DNA of 64,000 nucleotides from Micromussa lordhowensis (lineage: Eukaryota > Cnidaria > Anthozoa > Scleractinia > Lobophylliidae): positions 25,203,427-25,267,426 of the forward strand of contig OZ026604.1 of the NCBI GenBank assembly GCA_964020085.1. Reading direction: 5' to 3'. Each line of letters begins with the position of its first letter. Position 1 is the first letter of the stretch. Under the pieces are notes generated by a model. It searched no databases. It was not told the origin of the DNA and saw nothing but the letters and a program-made list of their open reading frames with translations. Shown piece after piece: positions 48,944 to 61,933 of this stretch. The translations under genes and the position numbers were made by a program.

Positions 48944-50550
48944 TGCGACGCGCTCAAAGTTCGGCTAATTAGCAAACGGGCTGGTTAGCATAGTGCGAGA
49001 TGTCGCGCAGCTCCGAAACTTTGCATGTGGACCCAGACCCACCCCAGGAGTGCTTTGGTGCCATTAGTTTGCCAAGTTGCGACACGCGTCAAGCTCGGCT
49101 AACGAGTCAGCCAGCCGGCCACGCCTGGGGATCTGCGGGCTGATTAGCATAGTGGGATATTTCGCGCAGCTCCGATACTTCGCATTTGGACCCGGACCGA
49201 CCCCGGGAGTGCTTTGGTGGTATTAGTTTGCAAAGTTGCGACGCGCGCAAAGTTCGGCTAATTAGCAAACGGGCTGGTTAGCATAGTGCGAGATGTCGCG
49301 CAGCTCCGAAACTTAGCATGTGGACCCGGACCCACCCCAGGAGTGCTTTGGTGCCATTAGTTTGCCAAGTTGCGACACGCGTCAAGCTCGGCTAACGAGT
49401 CAGCCAGCCGGCCACGCCTGGGGATCTGCGGGCTGATTAGCATAGTGGGAGATTTCGCGCAGCTCCGATACTTCGCATTTGGACCCGGACCGACCCCGGG
49501 AGTGCTTTGGTGGTATTAGTTTGCAAAGTTGCGACGCGCGCAAAGTTCGGCTAATTAGCAAACGGGCTGGTTAGCATAGTGCGAGATGTCGCGCAGCTCC
49601 GAAACTTTGCATGTGGACCCGGACCCACCCCAGGAGTGCTTTGGTGCCATTAGTTTGCCAAGTTGCGACACGCGTCAAGCTCGGCTAACGAGTCAGCCAG
49701 CCGGCCACGCCTGGGGATCTGCGGGCTGATTAGCATAGTGGGAGATTTCGCGCAGCTCCGATACTTCGCATTTGGACCCGGACCGACCCCGGGAGTGCTT
49801 TGGTGGTATTAGTTTGCAAAGTTGCGACGCGCGCAAAGTTCGGCTAATTAGCAAACGGGCTGGTTAACATAGTGCGAGATGTCGCGCAGCTCCGAAACTT
49901 TGCATGTGGACCCGGACCCACCCCAGGAGTGCTTTGGTGCCATTAGTTTGCCAAGTTGCGACACGCGTCAAGCTCGGCTAACGAGTCAGCCAGCCGGCCA
50001 CGCCTGGGGATCTGCGGGCTGATTAGCATAGTGGGATATTTCGCGCAGCTCCGATACTTCGCATTTGGACCCGGACCGACCCCGGGAGTGCTTTGGTGGT
50101 ATTAGTTTGCAAAGTTGCGACGCGCGCAAAGTTCGGCTAATTAGCAAACGGGCTGGTTAGCATAGTGCGAGATGTCGCGCAGCTCCGAAACTTAGCATGT
50201 GGACCCGGACCCACCCCAGGAGTGCTTTGGTGCCATTAGTTTGCCAAGTTGCGACACGCGTCAAGCTCGGCTAACGAGTCAGCCAGCCGGCCACGCCTGG
50301 GGATCTGCGGGCTGATTAGCATAGTGGGAGATTTCGCGCAGCTCCGATACTTCGCATTTGGACCCGGACCGACCCCGGGAGTGCTTTGGTGGTATTAGTT
50401 TGCAAAGTTGCGACGCGCGCAAAGTTCGGCTAATTAGCAAACGGGCTGGTTAACATAGTGCGAGATGTCGCGCAGCTCCGAAACTTTGCATGTGGACCCG
50501 GACCCACCCCAGGAGTGCTTTGGTGCCATTAGTTTGCCAAGTTGCGACAC

Positions 50551-50554
50551 CAAC
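50551..50554 (+). repeat. Local replacement in one half-B unit
   Basis: In this unit GACACGCGTCAAGC is changed to GACACCAACAAGC, with several adjacent substitutions and the loss of one base. This destroys the ACGCGT palindrome. It is unique in the window. A cluster of changes at one site in an otherwise consensus unit suggests a single micro-event or a consensus error rather than accumulated point mutations. Confidence 0.75.
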
Positions 50555-52126
50555 AAGCTCGGCTAACGAGTCAGCCAGCCGGCCACGCCTGGGGATCTGC
50601 GGGCTGATTAGCATAGTGGGATATTTCGCGCAGCTCCGATACTTCGCATTTGGACCCGGACCGACCCCGGGAGTGCTTTGGTGGTATTAGTTTGCAAAGT
50701 TGCGACGCGCGCAAAGTTCGGCTAATTAGCAAACGGGCTGGTTCGCATAGTGCGAGATGTCGCGCAGCTCCGAAACTTTGCATGTGGACCCGGACCCACC
50801 CCAGGAGTGCTTTGGTGCCATTAGTTTGCCAAGTTGCGACACGCGTCAAGCTCGGCTAACGAGTCAGCCAGCCGGCCACGCCTGGGGATCTGCGGGCTGA
50901 TTAGCATAGTGGGAGATTTCGCGCAGCTCCGATACTTCGCATTTGGACCCGGACCGACCCCGGGAGTGCTGTGGTGGTATTAGTTTGCAAAGTTGCGACG
51001 CGCGCAAAGTTCGGCTAATTAGCAAACGGGCTGGTTAGCATAGTGCGAGATGTCGCGCAGCTCCGAAACTTTGCATGTGGACCCGGACCCACCCCAGGAG
51101 TGCTTTGGTGCCATTAGTTTGCCAAGTTGCGACACGCGTCAAGCTCGGCTAACGAGTCAGCCAGCCGGCCACGCCTGGGGATCTGCGGGGTGATTAGCAT
51201 AGTGGGAGATTTCGCGCAGCTCCGATACTTCGCATTTGGACCCGGACCGACCCCGGGAGTGCTTTGGTGGTATTAGTTTGCAAAGTTGCGACGCGCTCAA
51301 AGTTCGGCTAATTAGCAAACGGGCTGGTTAGCATAGTGCGAGATGTCGCGCAGCTCCGAAACTTTGCATGTGGACCCGGACCCACCCCAGGAGTGCTTTG
51401 GTGCCATTAGTTTGCCAAGTTGCGACACGCGTCAAGCTCGGCTAACGAGTCAGCCAGCCGGCCACGCCTGGGGATCTGCGGGCTGATTAGCATAGTGGGA
51501 GATTTCGCGCAGCTCCGATACTTCGCATTTGGACCCGGACCGACCCCGGGAGTGCTTTGGTGGTATTAGTTTGCAAAGTTGCGACGCGTGCAAAGTTCGG
51601 CTAATTAGCAAACGGGCTGGTTAGCATAGTGCGAGATGTCGCGCAGCTCCGAAACTTTGCATGTGGACCCGGACCCACCCCAGGAGTGCTTTGGTGCCAT
51701 TAGTTTGCCAAGTTGCGACACGCGTCAAGCTCGGCTAACGAGTCAGCCAGCCGGCCACGCCTGGGGATCTGCGGGCTGATTAGCATAGTGGGAGATTTCG
51801 CGCAGCTCCGATACTTCGCATTTGGACCCGGAACGACCCCGGAAGTGCTTTGGTGGTATTAGTTTGCAAAGTTGCGACGCGTGCAAAGTTCGGCTAATTA
51901 GCAAACGGGCTGGTTAGCATAGTGCGAGATGTCGCGCAGCTCCGAAACTTTGCATGTGGACCCGGACCCACCCCAGGAGTGCTTTGGTGCCATTAGTTTG
52001 CCAAGTTGCGACACGCGTCAAGCTCGGCTAACGAGTCAGCCAGCCGGCCACGCCTGGGGATCTGCGGGCTGATTAGCATAGTGGGAGATTTCGCGCAGCT
52101 CCGATACTTCGCATTTGGACCCGGAC

Positions 52127-53006
52127 TGACCCCGGGAGTGCTTTGGTGGTATTAGTTTGCAAAGTTGCGACGCGCGCAAAGTTCGGCTAATTAGCAAACG
52201 GGCTGGTTAGCATAGTGCGAGATGTCGCGCAGCTCCGAAACTTTGCATGTGGACCCGGACCCACCTTAGGAGTGCTTTGGTGCCATTAGTTTGCCAAGTT
52301 GCGACACGCGTCAAGCTCGGCTAACGAGTCAGCCAGCCGGCCACGCCTGGGGATCTGCGGGCTGATTAGCATAGTGGGAGATTTCGCGCAGCTCCGATAC
52401 TTCGCATTTGGACCCGGACCGACCCCGGGAGTGCTTTGGTGGTATTAGTTTGCAAAGTTGCGACGCGTGCAAAGTTCGGCTAATTAGCAAACGGGCTGGT
52501 TAGCATAGTGCGAGATGTCGCGCAGCTCCGAAACTTTGCATGTGGACCCGGACCCACCCCAGGAGTGCTTTGGTGCCATTAGTTTGCCAAGTTGCGACAC
52601 GCGTCAAGCTCGGCTAACGAGTCAGCCAGCCGGCCACGCCTGGGGATCTGCGGGCTGATTAGCATAGTGGGAGATTTCGCGCAGCTCCGATACTTCGCAT
52701 TTGGACCCGGAACGACCCCGGGAGTGCTTTGGTGGTATTAGTTTGCAAAGTTGCGACGCGCGCAAAGTTCGGCTAATTAGCAAACGGGCTGGTTAGCATA
52801 GTGCGAGATGTCGCGCAGCTCCGAAACTTTGCATGTGGACCCGGACCCACCCCAGGAGTGCTTTGGTGCCATTAGTTTGCCAAGTTGCGACACGCGTCAA
52901 GCTCGGCTAACGAGTCAGCCAGCCGGCCACGCCTGGGGATCTGCGGGCTGATTAGCATAGTGGGAGATTTCGCGCAGCTCCGATACTTCGCATTTGGACC
53001 CGGACT
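52127..53006 (+). repeat. 3-unit (879-bp) duplication
   Basis: GGACTGACC at 52127 recurs at 53006, and CCCGGAACG at 51833 recurs at 52712, both +879 bp; CACCTTAGG follows both. The next copy lies 5 units further on (54471). Confidence 0.83.
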
Positions 53007-54791
53007 GACCCCGGGAGTGCTTTGGTGGTATTAGTTTGCAAAGTTGCGACGCGCGCAAAGTTCGGCTAATTAGCAAACGGGCTGGTTAGCATAGTGCGAG
53101 ATGTCGCGCAGCTCCGAAACTTTGCATGTGGACCCGGACCCACCTTAGGAGTGCTTTGGTGCCATTAGTTTGCCAAGTTGCGACACGCGTCAAGCTCGGC
53201 TAACGAGTCAGCCAGCCGGCCACGCCTGGGGATCTGCGGGCTGATTAGCATAGTGGGAGATTTCGCGCAGCTCCGATACTTCGCATTTGGACCCGGACCG
53301 ACCCCGGGAGTGCTTTGGTGGGATCAGTTTGCAAAGTTGCGACGCGCGCAAAGTTCGGCTAATTAGCAAACGGGCTGGTTAGCATAGTGCGAGATGTCGC
53401 GCAGCTCCGAAACTTTGCATGTGGACCCGGACCCACCCCAGGAGTGCTTTGGTGCCATTAGTTTGCCAAGTTGCGACACGCGTCAAGCTCGGCTAACGAG
53501 TCAGCCAGCCGGCCACGCCTGGGGATCTGCAGGCTGATTAGCATAGTGGGAGATTTCGCGCAGCTCCGATACTTCGCATTTGGACCCGGACCGACCCCGG
53601 GAGTGCTTTGGTGGTATTAGTTTGCAAAGTTGCGACGCGCGCAAAGTTCGGCTAATTAGCAAACGGGCTGGTTAGCATAGTGCGAGATGTCGCGCAGCTC
53701 CGAAACTTTGAATGTGGACCCGGACCCACCCCAGGAGTGCTTTGGTGCCATTAGTTTGCCAAGTTGCGACACGCGTCAAGCTCGGCTAACGAGTCAGCCA
53801 GCCAGCCACGCCTGGGGATCTGCGGGGTGATTAGCATAGTGGGAGATTTCGCGCAGCTCCGATACTTCGCATTTGGACCCGGACCGACCCCGGGAGTGCT
53901 TTGGTGGTATTAGTTTGCAAAGCTGCGACGCGCTCAAAGTTCGGCTAATTAGCAAACGGGCTGGTTAGCATAGTGCGAGATGTCGCGCAGCTCCGAAACT
54001 TTGCATGTGGACCCGGACCCACCCCAGGAGTGCTTTGGTGCCATTAGTTTGCCAAGTTGCGACACGCGTCAAGCTCGGCTAACGAGTCAGCCAGCCGGCC
54101 ACGCCTGGGGATCTGCGGGCTGATTAGCATAGTGGGAGATTTCGCGCAGCTCCGATACTTCGCATTTGGACCCGGAACGACCCCGGGAGTGCTTTGGTGG
54201 TATTAGTTTGCAAAGTTGCGACGCGCGCAAAGTTCGGCTAATTAGCAAACGGGCTGGTTAGCATAGTGCGAGATGTCGCGCAGCTCCGAAACTTTGCATG
54301 TGGACCCGGACCCACCCCAGGAGTGCTTTGGTGCCATTAGTTTGCCAAGTTGCGACACGCGTCAAGCTCGGCTAACGAGTCAGCCAGCCGGCCACGCCTG
54401 GGGATCTGCGGGCTGATTAGCATAGTGGGAGATTTCGCGCAGCTCCGATACTTCGCATTTGGACCCGGACTGACCCCGGGAGTGCTTTGGTGGTATTAGT
54501 TTGCAAAGTTGCGACGCGCGCAAAGTTCGGCTAATTAGCAAACGGGCTGGTTAGCATAGTGCGAGATGTCGCGCAGCTCCGAAACTTTGCATGTGGACCC
54601 GGACCCACCTTAGGAGTGCTTTGGTGCCATTAGTTTGCCAAGTTGCGACACGCGTCAAGCTCGGCTAACGAGTCAGCCAGCCGGCCACGCCTGGGGATCT
54701 GCGGGCTGATTAGCATAGTGGGAGATTTCGCGCAGCTCCGATACTTCGCATTTGGACCCGGACCGACCCCGGGAGTGCTTTGGTGGTATCA

Positions 54792-57700
54792 GTTTGCAAA
54801 GTTGCGACGCGCGCAAAGTTCGGCTAATTAGCAAACGGGCTGGTTAGCATAGTGCGAGATGTCGCGCAGCTCCGAAACTTTGCATGTGGACCCGGACCCA
54901 CCCCAGGAGTGCTTTGGTGCCATTAGTTTGCCCAGTTGCGACACGCGTCAAGCTCGGCTAACGAGTCAGCCAGCCGGCCACGCCTGGGGATCTGCGGGCT
55001 GATTAGCATAGTGGGAGATTTCGCGCAGCTCCGATACTTCGCATTTGGACCCGGACCGACCCCGGGAGTGCTTTGGTGGTATTAGTTTGCAAAGTTGCAA
55101 TGCGCGCAAAGTTCGGCTAATTAGCAAACGGGCTGGTTAGCATAGTGCGAGATGTCGCGCAGCTCCGAAACTTTGCATGTGGACCCGGACCCACCCCAGG
55201 AGTGCTTTGGTGCCATTAGTTTGCCAAGTTGCGACACGCGTCAAGCTCGGCTAACGAGTCAGCCAGCCGGCCACGCCTGGGAATCTGCGGGCTGATTAGC
55301 ATAGTGGGAGATTTCGCGCAGCTACGATACTTCGCATTTGGACCCGGACCGACCCCGGGAGTGCTTTGGTGGTATTAGTTTGCAAAGTTGCGACGCGCGC
55401 AAAGTTCGGCTAATTAGCAAACGGGCTGGTTAGCATAGTGCGAGATGTCGCGCAGCTCCGAAACTTTGCATGTGGACCCGGACCCACCCCAGGAGTGCTT
55501 TGGTGCCATTAGTTTGCCAAGTTGCGACACGCGTCAAGCTCGGCTAACGAGTCAGCCAGCCGGCCACGCCTGGGGATCTGCGGGCTAATTAGCATAGTGG
55601 GAGATTTCGCGCAGCTCCGATACTTCGCATTTGGACCCGGACCGACCCCGGGAGTGCTTTGGTGGTATTAGTTTGCAAAGTTGCGACGCGCGCAAAGTTC
55701 GGCTAATTAGCAAACGGGCTGGTTAGCATAGTGCGAGATGTCGCGCAGCTCCGAAACTTTGCATGTGGACCCGGACCCACCCCAGGAGTGCTTTGGTGCC
55801 ATTAGTTTGCCAAGTTGCGACACGCGTCAAGCTCGGCTAACGAGTCAGCCAGCCGGCCACGCCTGGGGATCTGCGGGCTGATTAGCATAGTGGGAGATTT
55901 CGCGCAGCTCCGATACTTCGCATTTGGACCCGGACCGACCCCGGGAGTGCTTTGGTGGTATTAGTTTGCAAAGTTGCGACGCGCGCAAAGTTCGGCTAAT
56001 TAGCAAACGGGCTGGTTAGCATAGTGCGAGATGTCGCGCAGCTCCGAAACTTTGCATGTGGACCCGGACCCACCCCAGGAGTGCTTTGGTGCCATTAGTT
56101 TGCCAAGTTGCGACACGCGTCAAGCTCGGCTAACGAGTCAGCCAGCCGGCCACGCCTGGGGATCTGCGGGCTGATTAGCATAGTGGGAGATTTCGCGCAG
56201 CTCCGATACTTCGCATTTGGACCCGGACCGACCCCGGGAGTGCTTTGGTGGTATTAGTTTGCAAAGTTGCGACGCGCGCAAAGTTCGGCTAATTAGCAAA
56301 CGGGCTGGTTAGCATAGTGCGAGATGTCGCGCAGCTCCGAAACTTTGCATGTGGACCCGGACCCACCCCAGGAGTGCTTTGGTGCCATTAGTTTGCCAAG
56401 TTGCGACACGCGTCAAGCTCGGCTAACGAGTCAGCCAGCCGGCCACGCCTGGGGATCTGCGGGCTGATTAGCATAGTGGGAGATTTCGCGCAGCTCCGAT
56501 ACTTCGCATTTGGACCCGGACCGACCCCGGGAGTGCTTTGGTGGTATTAGTTTGCAAAGTTGCGACGCGCGCAAAGTTCGGCTAATTAGCAAACGGGCTG
56601 GTTAGCATAGTGCGAGATGTCGCGCAGCTCCGAAACTTTGCATGTGGACCCGGACCCACCCCAGGAGTGCTTTGGTGCCATTAGTTTGCCAAGTTGCGAC
56701 ACGCGTCAAGCTCGGCTAACGAGTCAGCCAGCCGGCCACGCCTGGGGATCTGCGGGCTGATTAGCATAGTGGGAGATTTCGCGCAGCTCCGATACTTCGC
56801 ATTTGGACCCGGACCGACCCCGGGAGTGCTTTGGTGGTATTAGTTTGCAAAGTTGCGACGCGCGCAAAGTTCGGCTAATTAGCAAACGGGCTGGTTAGCA
56901 TAGTGCGAGATGTCGCGCAGCTCCGAAACTTTGCATGTGGACCCGGACCCACCCCAGGAGTGCTTTGGTGCCATTAGTTTGCCAAGTTGCGACACGCGTC
57001 AAGCTCGGCTAACGAGTCAGCCAGCCGGCCACGCCTGGGGATCTGCGGGCTGATTAGCATAGTGGGAGATTTCGCGCAGCTCCGATACTTCGCATTTGGA
57101 CCCGGACCGACCCCGGGAGTGCTTTGGTGGTATTAGTTTGCAAAGTTGCGACGCGCGCAAAGTTCGGCTAATTAGCAAACGGGCTGGTTAGCATAGTGCG
57201 AGATGTCGCGCAGCTCCGAAACTTTGCATGTGGACCCGGACCCACCCCAGGAGTGCTTTGGTGCCATTAGTTTGCCAAGTTGCGACACGCGTCAAGCTCG
57301 GCTAACGAGTCAGCCAGCCGGCCACGCCTGGGGATCTGCGGGCTGATTAGCATAGTGGGAGATTTCGCGCAGCTCCGATACTTCGCATTTGGACCCGGAC
57401 CGACCCCGGGAGTGCTTTGGTGGTATTAGTTTGCAAAGTTGCGACGCGCGCAAAGTTCGGCTAATTAGCAAACGGGCTGGTTAGCATAGTGCGAGATGTC
57501 GCGCAGCTCCGAAACTTTGCATGTGGACCCGGACCCACCCCAGGAGTGCTTTGGTGCCATTAGTTTGCCAAGTTGCGACACGCGTCAAGCTCGGCTAACG
57601 AGTCAGCCAGCCGGCCACGCCTGGGGATCTGCGGGCTGATTAGCATAGTGGGAGATTTCGCGCAGCTCCGATACTTCGCATTTGGACCCGGACCGACCCC

Positions 57701-60700
57701 GGGAGTGCTTTGGTGGTATTAGTTTGCAAAGTTGCGACGCGCGCAAAGTTCGGCTAATTAGCGAACGGGCTGGTTAGCATAGTGCGAGATGTCGCGCAGC
57801 TCCGAAACTTTGCATGTGGACCCGGACCCACCCCAGGAGTGCTTTGGTGCCATTAGTTTGCCAAGTTGCGACACGCGTCAAGCTCGGCTAACGAGTCAGC
57901 CAGCCGGCCACGCCTGGGGATCTGCGGGCTGATTAGCATAGTGGGAGATTTCGCGCAGCTCCGATACTTCGCATTTGGACCCGGACCGACCCCGGGAGTG
58001 CTTTGGTGGTATTAGTTTGCAAAGTTGCGACGCACGCAAAGTTCGGCTAATTAGCAAACGGGCTGGTTAGCATAGTGCGAGATGTCGCGCAGCTCCGAAA
58101 CTTTGCATGTGGACCCGGACCCACCCCAGGAGTGCTTTGGTGCCATTAGTTTGCCAAGTTGCGACACGCGTCAAGCTCGGCTAACGAGTCAGCCAGCCGG
58201 CCACGCCTGGGGATCTGCGGGCTGATTAGCATAGTGGGAGATTTCGCGCAGCTCCGATACTTCGCATTTGGACCCGGACCGACCCCGGGAGTGCTTTGGT
58301 GGTATTAGTTTGCAAAGTTGCGACGCGCGCAAAGTTCGGCTAATTAGCAAACGGGCTGGTTAGCATAGTGCGAGATGTCGCGCAGCTCCGAAACTTTGCA
58401 TGTGGACCCGGACCCACCCCAGGAGTGCTTTGGTGCCATTAGTTTGCCAAGTTGCGACACGCGTCAAGCTCGGCTAACGAGTCAGCCAGCCGGCCACGCC
58501 TGGGGATCTGCGGGCTGATTAGCATAGTGGGAGATTTCGCGCAGCTCCGATACTTCGCATTTGGACCCGGACCGACCCCGGGAGTGCTTTGGTGGTATTA
58601 GTTTGCAAAGTTGCGACGCGCGCAAAGTTCGGCTAATTAGCGAACGGGCTGGTTAGCATAGTGCGAGATGTCGCGCAGCTCCGAAACTTTGCATGTGGAC
58701 CCGGACCCACCCCAGGAGTGCTTTGGTGCCATTAGTTTGCCAAGTTGCGACACGCGTCAAGCTCGGCTAACGAGTCAGCCAGCCGGCCACGCCTGGGGAT
58801 CTGCGGGCTGATTAGCATAGTGGGAGATTTCGCGCAGCTCCGATACTTCGCATTTGGACCCGGACCGACCCCGGGAGTGCTTTGGTGGTATTAGTTTGCA
58901 AAGTTGCGACGCACGCAAAGTTCGGCTAATTAGCAAACGGGCTGGTTAGCATAGTGCGAGATGTCGCGCAGCTCCGAAACTTTGCATGTGGACCCGGACC
59001 CACCCCAGGAGTGCTTTGGTGCCATTAGTTTGCCAAGTTGCGACACGCGTCAAGCTCGGCTAACGAGTCAGCCAGCCGGCCACGCCTGGGGATCTGCGGG
59101 CTGATTAGCATAGTGGGAGATTTCGCGCAGCTCCGATACTTCGCATTTGGACCCGGACCGACCCCGGGAGTGCTTTGGTGGTATTAGTTTGCAAAGTTGC
59201 GACGCGCGCAAAGTTCGGCTAATTAGCAAACGGGCTGGTTAGCATAGTGCGAGATGTCGCGCAGCTCCGAAACTTTGCATGTGGACCCGGACCCACCCCA
59301 GGAGTGCTTTGGTGCCATTAGTTTGCCAAGTTGCGACACGCGTCAAGCTCGGCTAACGAGTCAGCCAGCCGGCCACGCCTGGGGATCTGCGGGCTGATTA
59401 GCATAGTGGGAGATTTCGCGCAGCTCCGATACTTCGCATTTGGACCCGGACCGACCCCGGGAGTGCTTTGGTGGTATTAGTTTGCAAAGTTGCGACGCGC
59501 GCAAAGTTCGGCTAATTAGCAAACGGGCTGGTTAGCATAGTGCGAGATGTCGCGCAGCTCCGAAACTTTGCATGTGGACCCGGACCCACCCCAGGAGTGC
59601 TTTGGTGCCATTAGTTTGCCAAGTTGCGACACGCGTCAAGCTCGGCTAACGAGTCAGCCAGCCGGCCACGCCTGGGGATCTGCGGGCTGATTAGCATAGT
59701 GGGAGATTTCGCGCAGCTCCGATACTTCGCATTTGGACCCGGACCGACCCCGGGAGTGCTTTGGTGGTATTAGTTTGCAAAGTTGCGACGCGCGCAAAGT
59801 TCGGCTAATTAGCAAACGGGCTGGTTAGCATAGTGCGAGATGTCGCGCAGCTCCGAAACTTTGCATGTGGACCCGGACCCACCCCAGGAGTGCTTTGGTG
59901 CCATTAGTTTGCCAAGTTGCGACACGCGTCAAGCTCGGCTAACGAGTCAGCCAGCCGGCCACGCCTGGGGATCTGCGGGCTGATTAGCATAGTGGGAGAT
60001 TTCGCGCAGCTCCGATACTTCGCATTTGGACCCAGACCGACCCCGGGAGTGCTTTGGTGGTATTAGTTTGCAAAGTTGCGACGCGCGCAAAGTTCGGCTT
60101 ATTAGCAAACGGGCTGGTTAGCATAGTGCGAGATGTCGCGCAGCTCCGAAACTTTGCATGTGGACCCGGACCCACCCCAGGAGTGCTTTGGTGCCATTAG
60201 TTTGCCAAGTTGCGACACGCGTCAAGCTCGGCTAACGAGTCAGCCAGCCGGCCACGCCTGGGGATCTGCGGGCTGATTAGCATAGTGGGAGATTTCGCGC
60301 AGCTCCGATACTTCGCATTTGGACCCGGACCGACCCCGGGAGTGCTTTGGTGGTATTAGTTTGCAAAGTTGCGACGCGCGCAAAGTTCGGCTAATTAGCA
60401 AACGGGCTGGTTAGCATAGTGCGAGATGTCGCGCAGCTCCGAAACTTTGCATGTGGACCCGGACCCACCCCAGGAGTGCTTTGGTGCCATTAGTTTGCCA
60501 AGTTGCGACACGCGTCAAGCTCGGCTAACGAGTCAGCCAGCCGGCCACGCCTGGGGATCTGCGGGCTGATTAGCATAGTGGGAGATTTCGCGCAGCTCCG
60601 ATACTTCGCATTTGGACTCGGACCGACCCCGGGAGTGCTTTGGTGGTATTAGTTTGCAAAGTTGCGACGCGCGCAAAGTTCGGCTAATTAGCAAACGGGC

Positions 60701-61846
60701 TGGTTAGCATAGTGCGAGATGTCGCGCAGCTCCGAAACTTTGCATGTGGACCCGGACCCACCCCAGGAGTGCTTTGGTGCCATTAGTTTGCCAAGTTGCG
60801 ACACGCGTCAAGCTCGGCTAACGAGTCAGCCAGCCGGCCACGCCTGGGGATCTGCGGGCTGATTAGCATAGTGGGAGATTTCGCGCAGCTCCGATACTTC
60901 GCATTTGGACCCGGACCGACCCCGGGAGTGCTTTGGTGGTATTAGTTTGCAAAGTTGCGACGCGCGCAAAGTTCGGCTAATTAGCAAACGGGCTGGTTAG
61001 CATAGTGCGAGATGTCGCGCAGCTCCGAAACTTTGCATGTGGACCCGGACCCACCCCAGGAGTGCTTTGGTGCCATTAGTTTGCCAAGTTGCGACACGCG
61101 TCAAGCTCGGCTAACGAGTCAGCCAGCCGGCCACGCCTGGGGATCTGCGGGCTGATTAGCATAGTGGGAGATTTCGCGCAGCTCCGATACTTCGCATTTG
61201 GACCCGGACCGACCCCGGGAGTGCTTTGGTGGTATTAGTTTGCAAAGTTGCGACGCGCGCAAAGTTCGGCTAATTAGCAAACGGGCTGGTTAGCATAGTG
61301 CGAGATGTCGCGCAGCTCCGAAACTTTGCATGTGGACCCGGACCCACCCCAGGAGTGCTTTGGTGCCATTAGTTTGCCAAGTTGCGACACGCGTCAAGCT
61401 CGGCTAACGAGTCAGCCAGCCGGCCACGCCTGGGGATCTGCGGGCTGATTAGCATAGTGGGAGATTTCGCGCAGCTCCGATACTTCGCATTTGGACCCGG
61501 ACCGACCCCGGGAGTGCTTTGGTGGTATTAGTTTGCAAAGTTGCGACGCGCGCAAAGTTCGGCTAATTAGCAAACGGGCTGGTTAGCATAGTGCGAGATG
61601 TCGCGCAGCTCCGAAACTTTGCATGTGGACCCGGACCCACCCCAGGAGTGCTTTGGTGCCATTAGTTTGCCAAGTTGCGACACGCGTCAAGCTCGGCTAA
61701 CGAGTCAGCCAGCCGGCCACGCCTGGGGATCTGCGGGCTGATTAGCATAGTGGGAGATTTCGCGCAGCTCCGATACTTCGCATTTGGACCCGGACCGACC
61801 CCGGGAGTGCTTTGGTGGTATTAGTTTGCAAAGTTGCGACGCGCGC
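54792..61846 (+). repeat. Largely uniform array segment with one 3-unit duplication
   Basis: About 24 units. Isolated changes include TGCCCAGTTG near 54933, TTGCAATGCG near 55099, GCTACGAT near 55324, GGCTAATTAGC in half B near 55587, CCCAGACCG near 60034, GGCTTATTAG near 60100 and GGACTCGG near 60618. GCGAACGGG at 57763 and GACGCACGC at 58034 recur at 58642 and 58913, both +879 bp. Nothing but satellite is present. Confidence 0.83.
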
Positions 61847-61933
61847 TTCGCATTAGGCAAAGTGCAGCGCGCAAAGTTCGGCTAATTAGCAAACGTGGTT
61901 AGCATAGTGCGAGATGTCGCGCAGCTCAACTTT
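61847..61933 (+). repeat. Scrambled half-A unit of unchanged length
   Basis: The unit starting at 61817 is normal for 30 bases and then has 26 extra bases (61847-61872, TTCGCATTAGGC onward to GCGCGC). Three bases are missing where AACGGGCTGG becomes AACGTGG, three where CTCCGAAACTTT becomes CTCAACTTT, and twenty between AACTTT and CCCAGG. Gains (+26) and losses (-3, -3, -20) cancel, so half B still starts 134 bp in (61951) and the next unit exactly 293 bp on (62110). The extra bases resemble a shortened copy of the end of half B (TTCGCATT) joined to the start of half A (GCAAAGT..GCGCGC). It is the only structurally altered unit in the window. Confidence 0.85.

Larger units (their letters stand above)
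36834..54791 (+). repeat. Variant-rich region with interleaved higher-order blocks
   Basis: About 61 units carry sets of shared variants at distances that are exact multiples of 293 (less one base across the deletion near 50551). GGGGTGATT is at 36834, 41815, 43573, 43866, 45624, 48847, 51190 and 53827, followed about 107 bp later by GCGCTCAAAG. GGGATATTT is at 39489, 40368, 42126, 46814, 49158, 50037 and 50622. CCCGGAACG is at 44509, 46267, 47732, 51833, 52712 and 54177. CCGGACTGA (CTAGACTGA in the 48026 copy) is at 44803, 48026, 52127, 53006 and 54471, with CACCTTAGG about 140 bp downstream. These sets come from repeated unequal exchange rather than independent mutation. No gene is present. 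Confidence 0.85.

Noticed and set aside
61847..61872. Mobile-element insertion in the scrambled unit
   Set aside because: The extra 26 bases are too short, resemble satellite sequence, show no target-site duplication or terminal repeat, and are balanced by nearby deletions.
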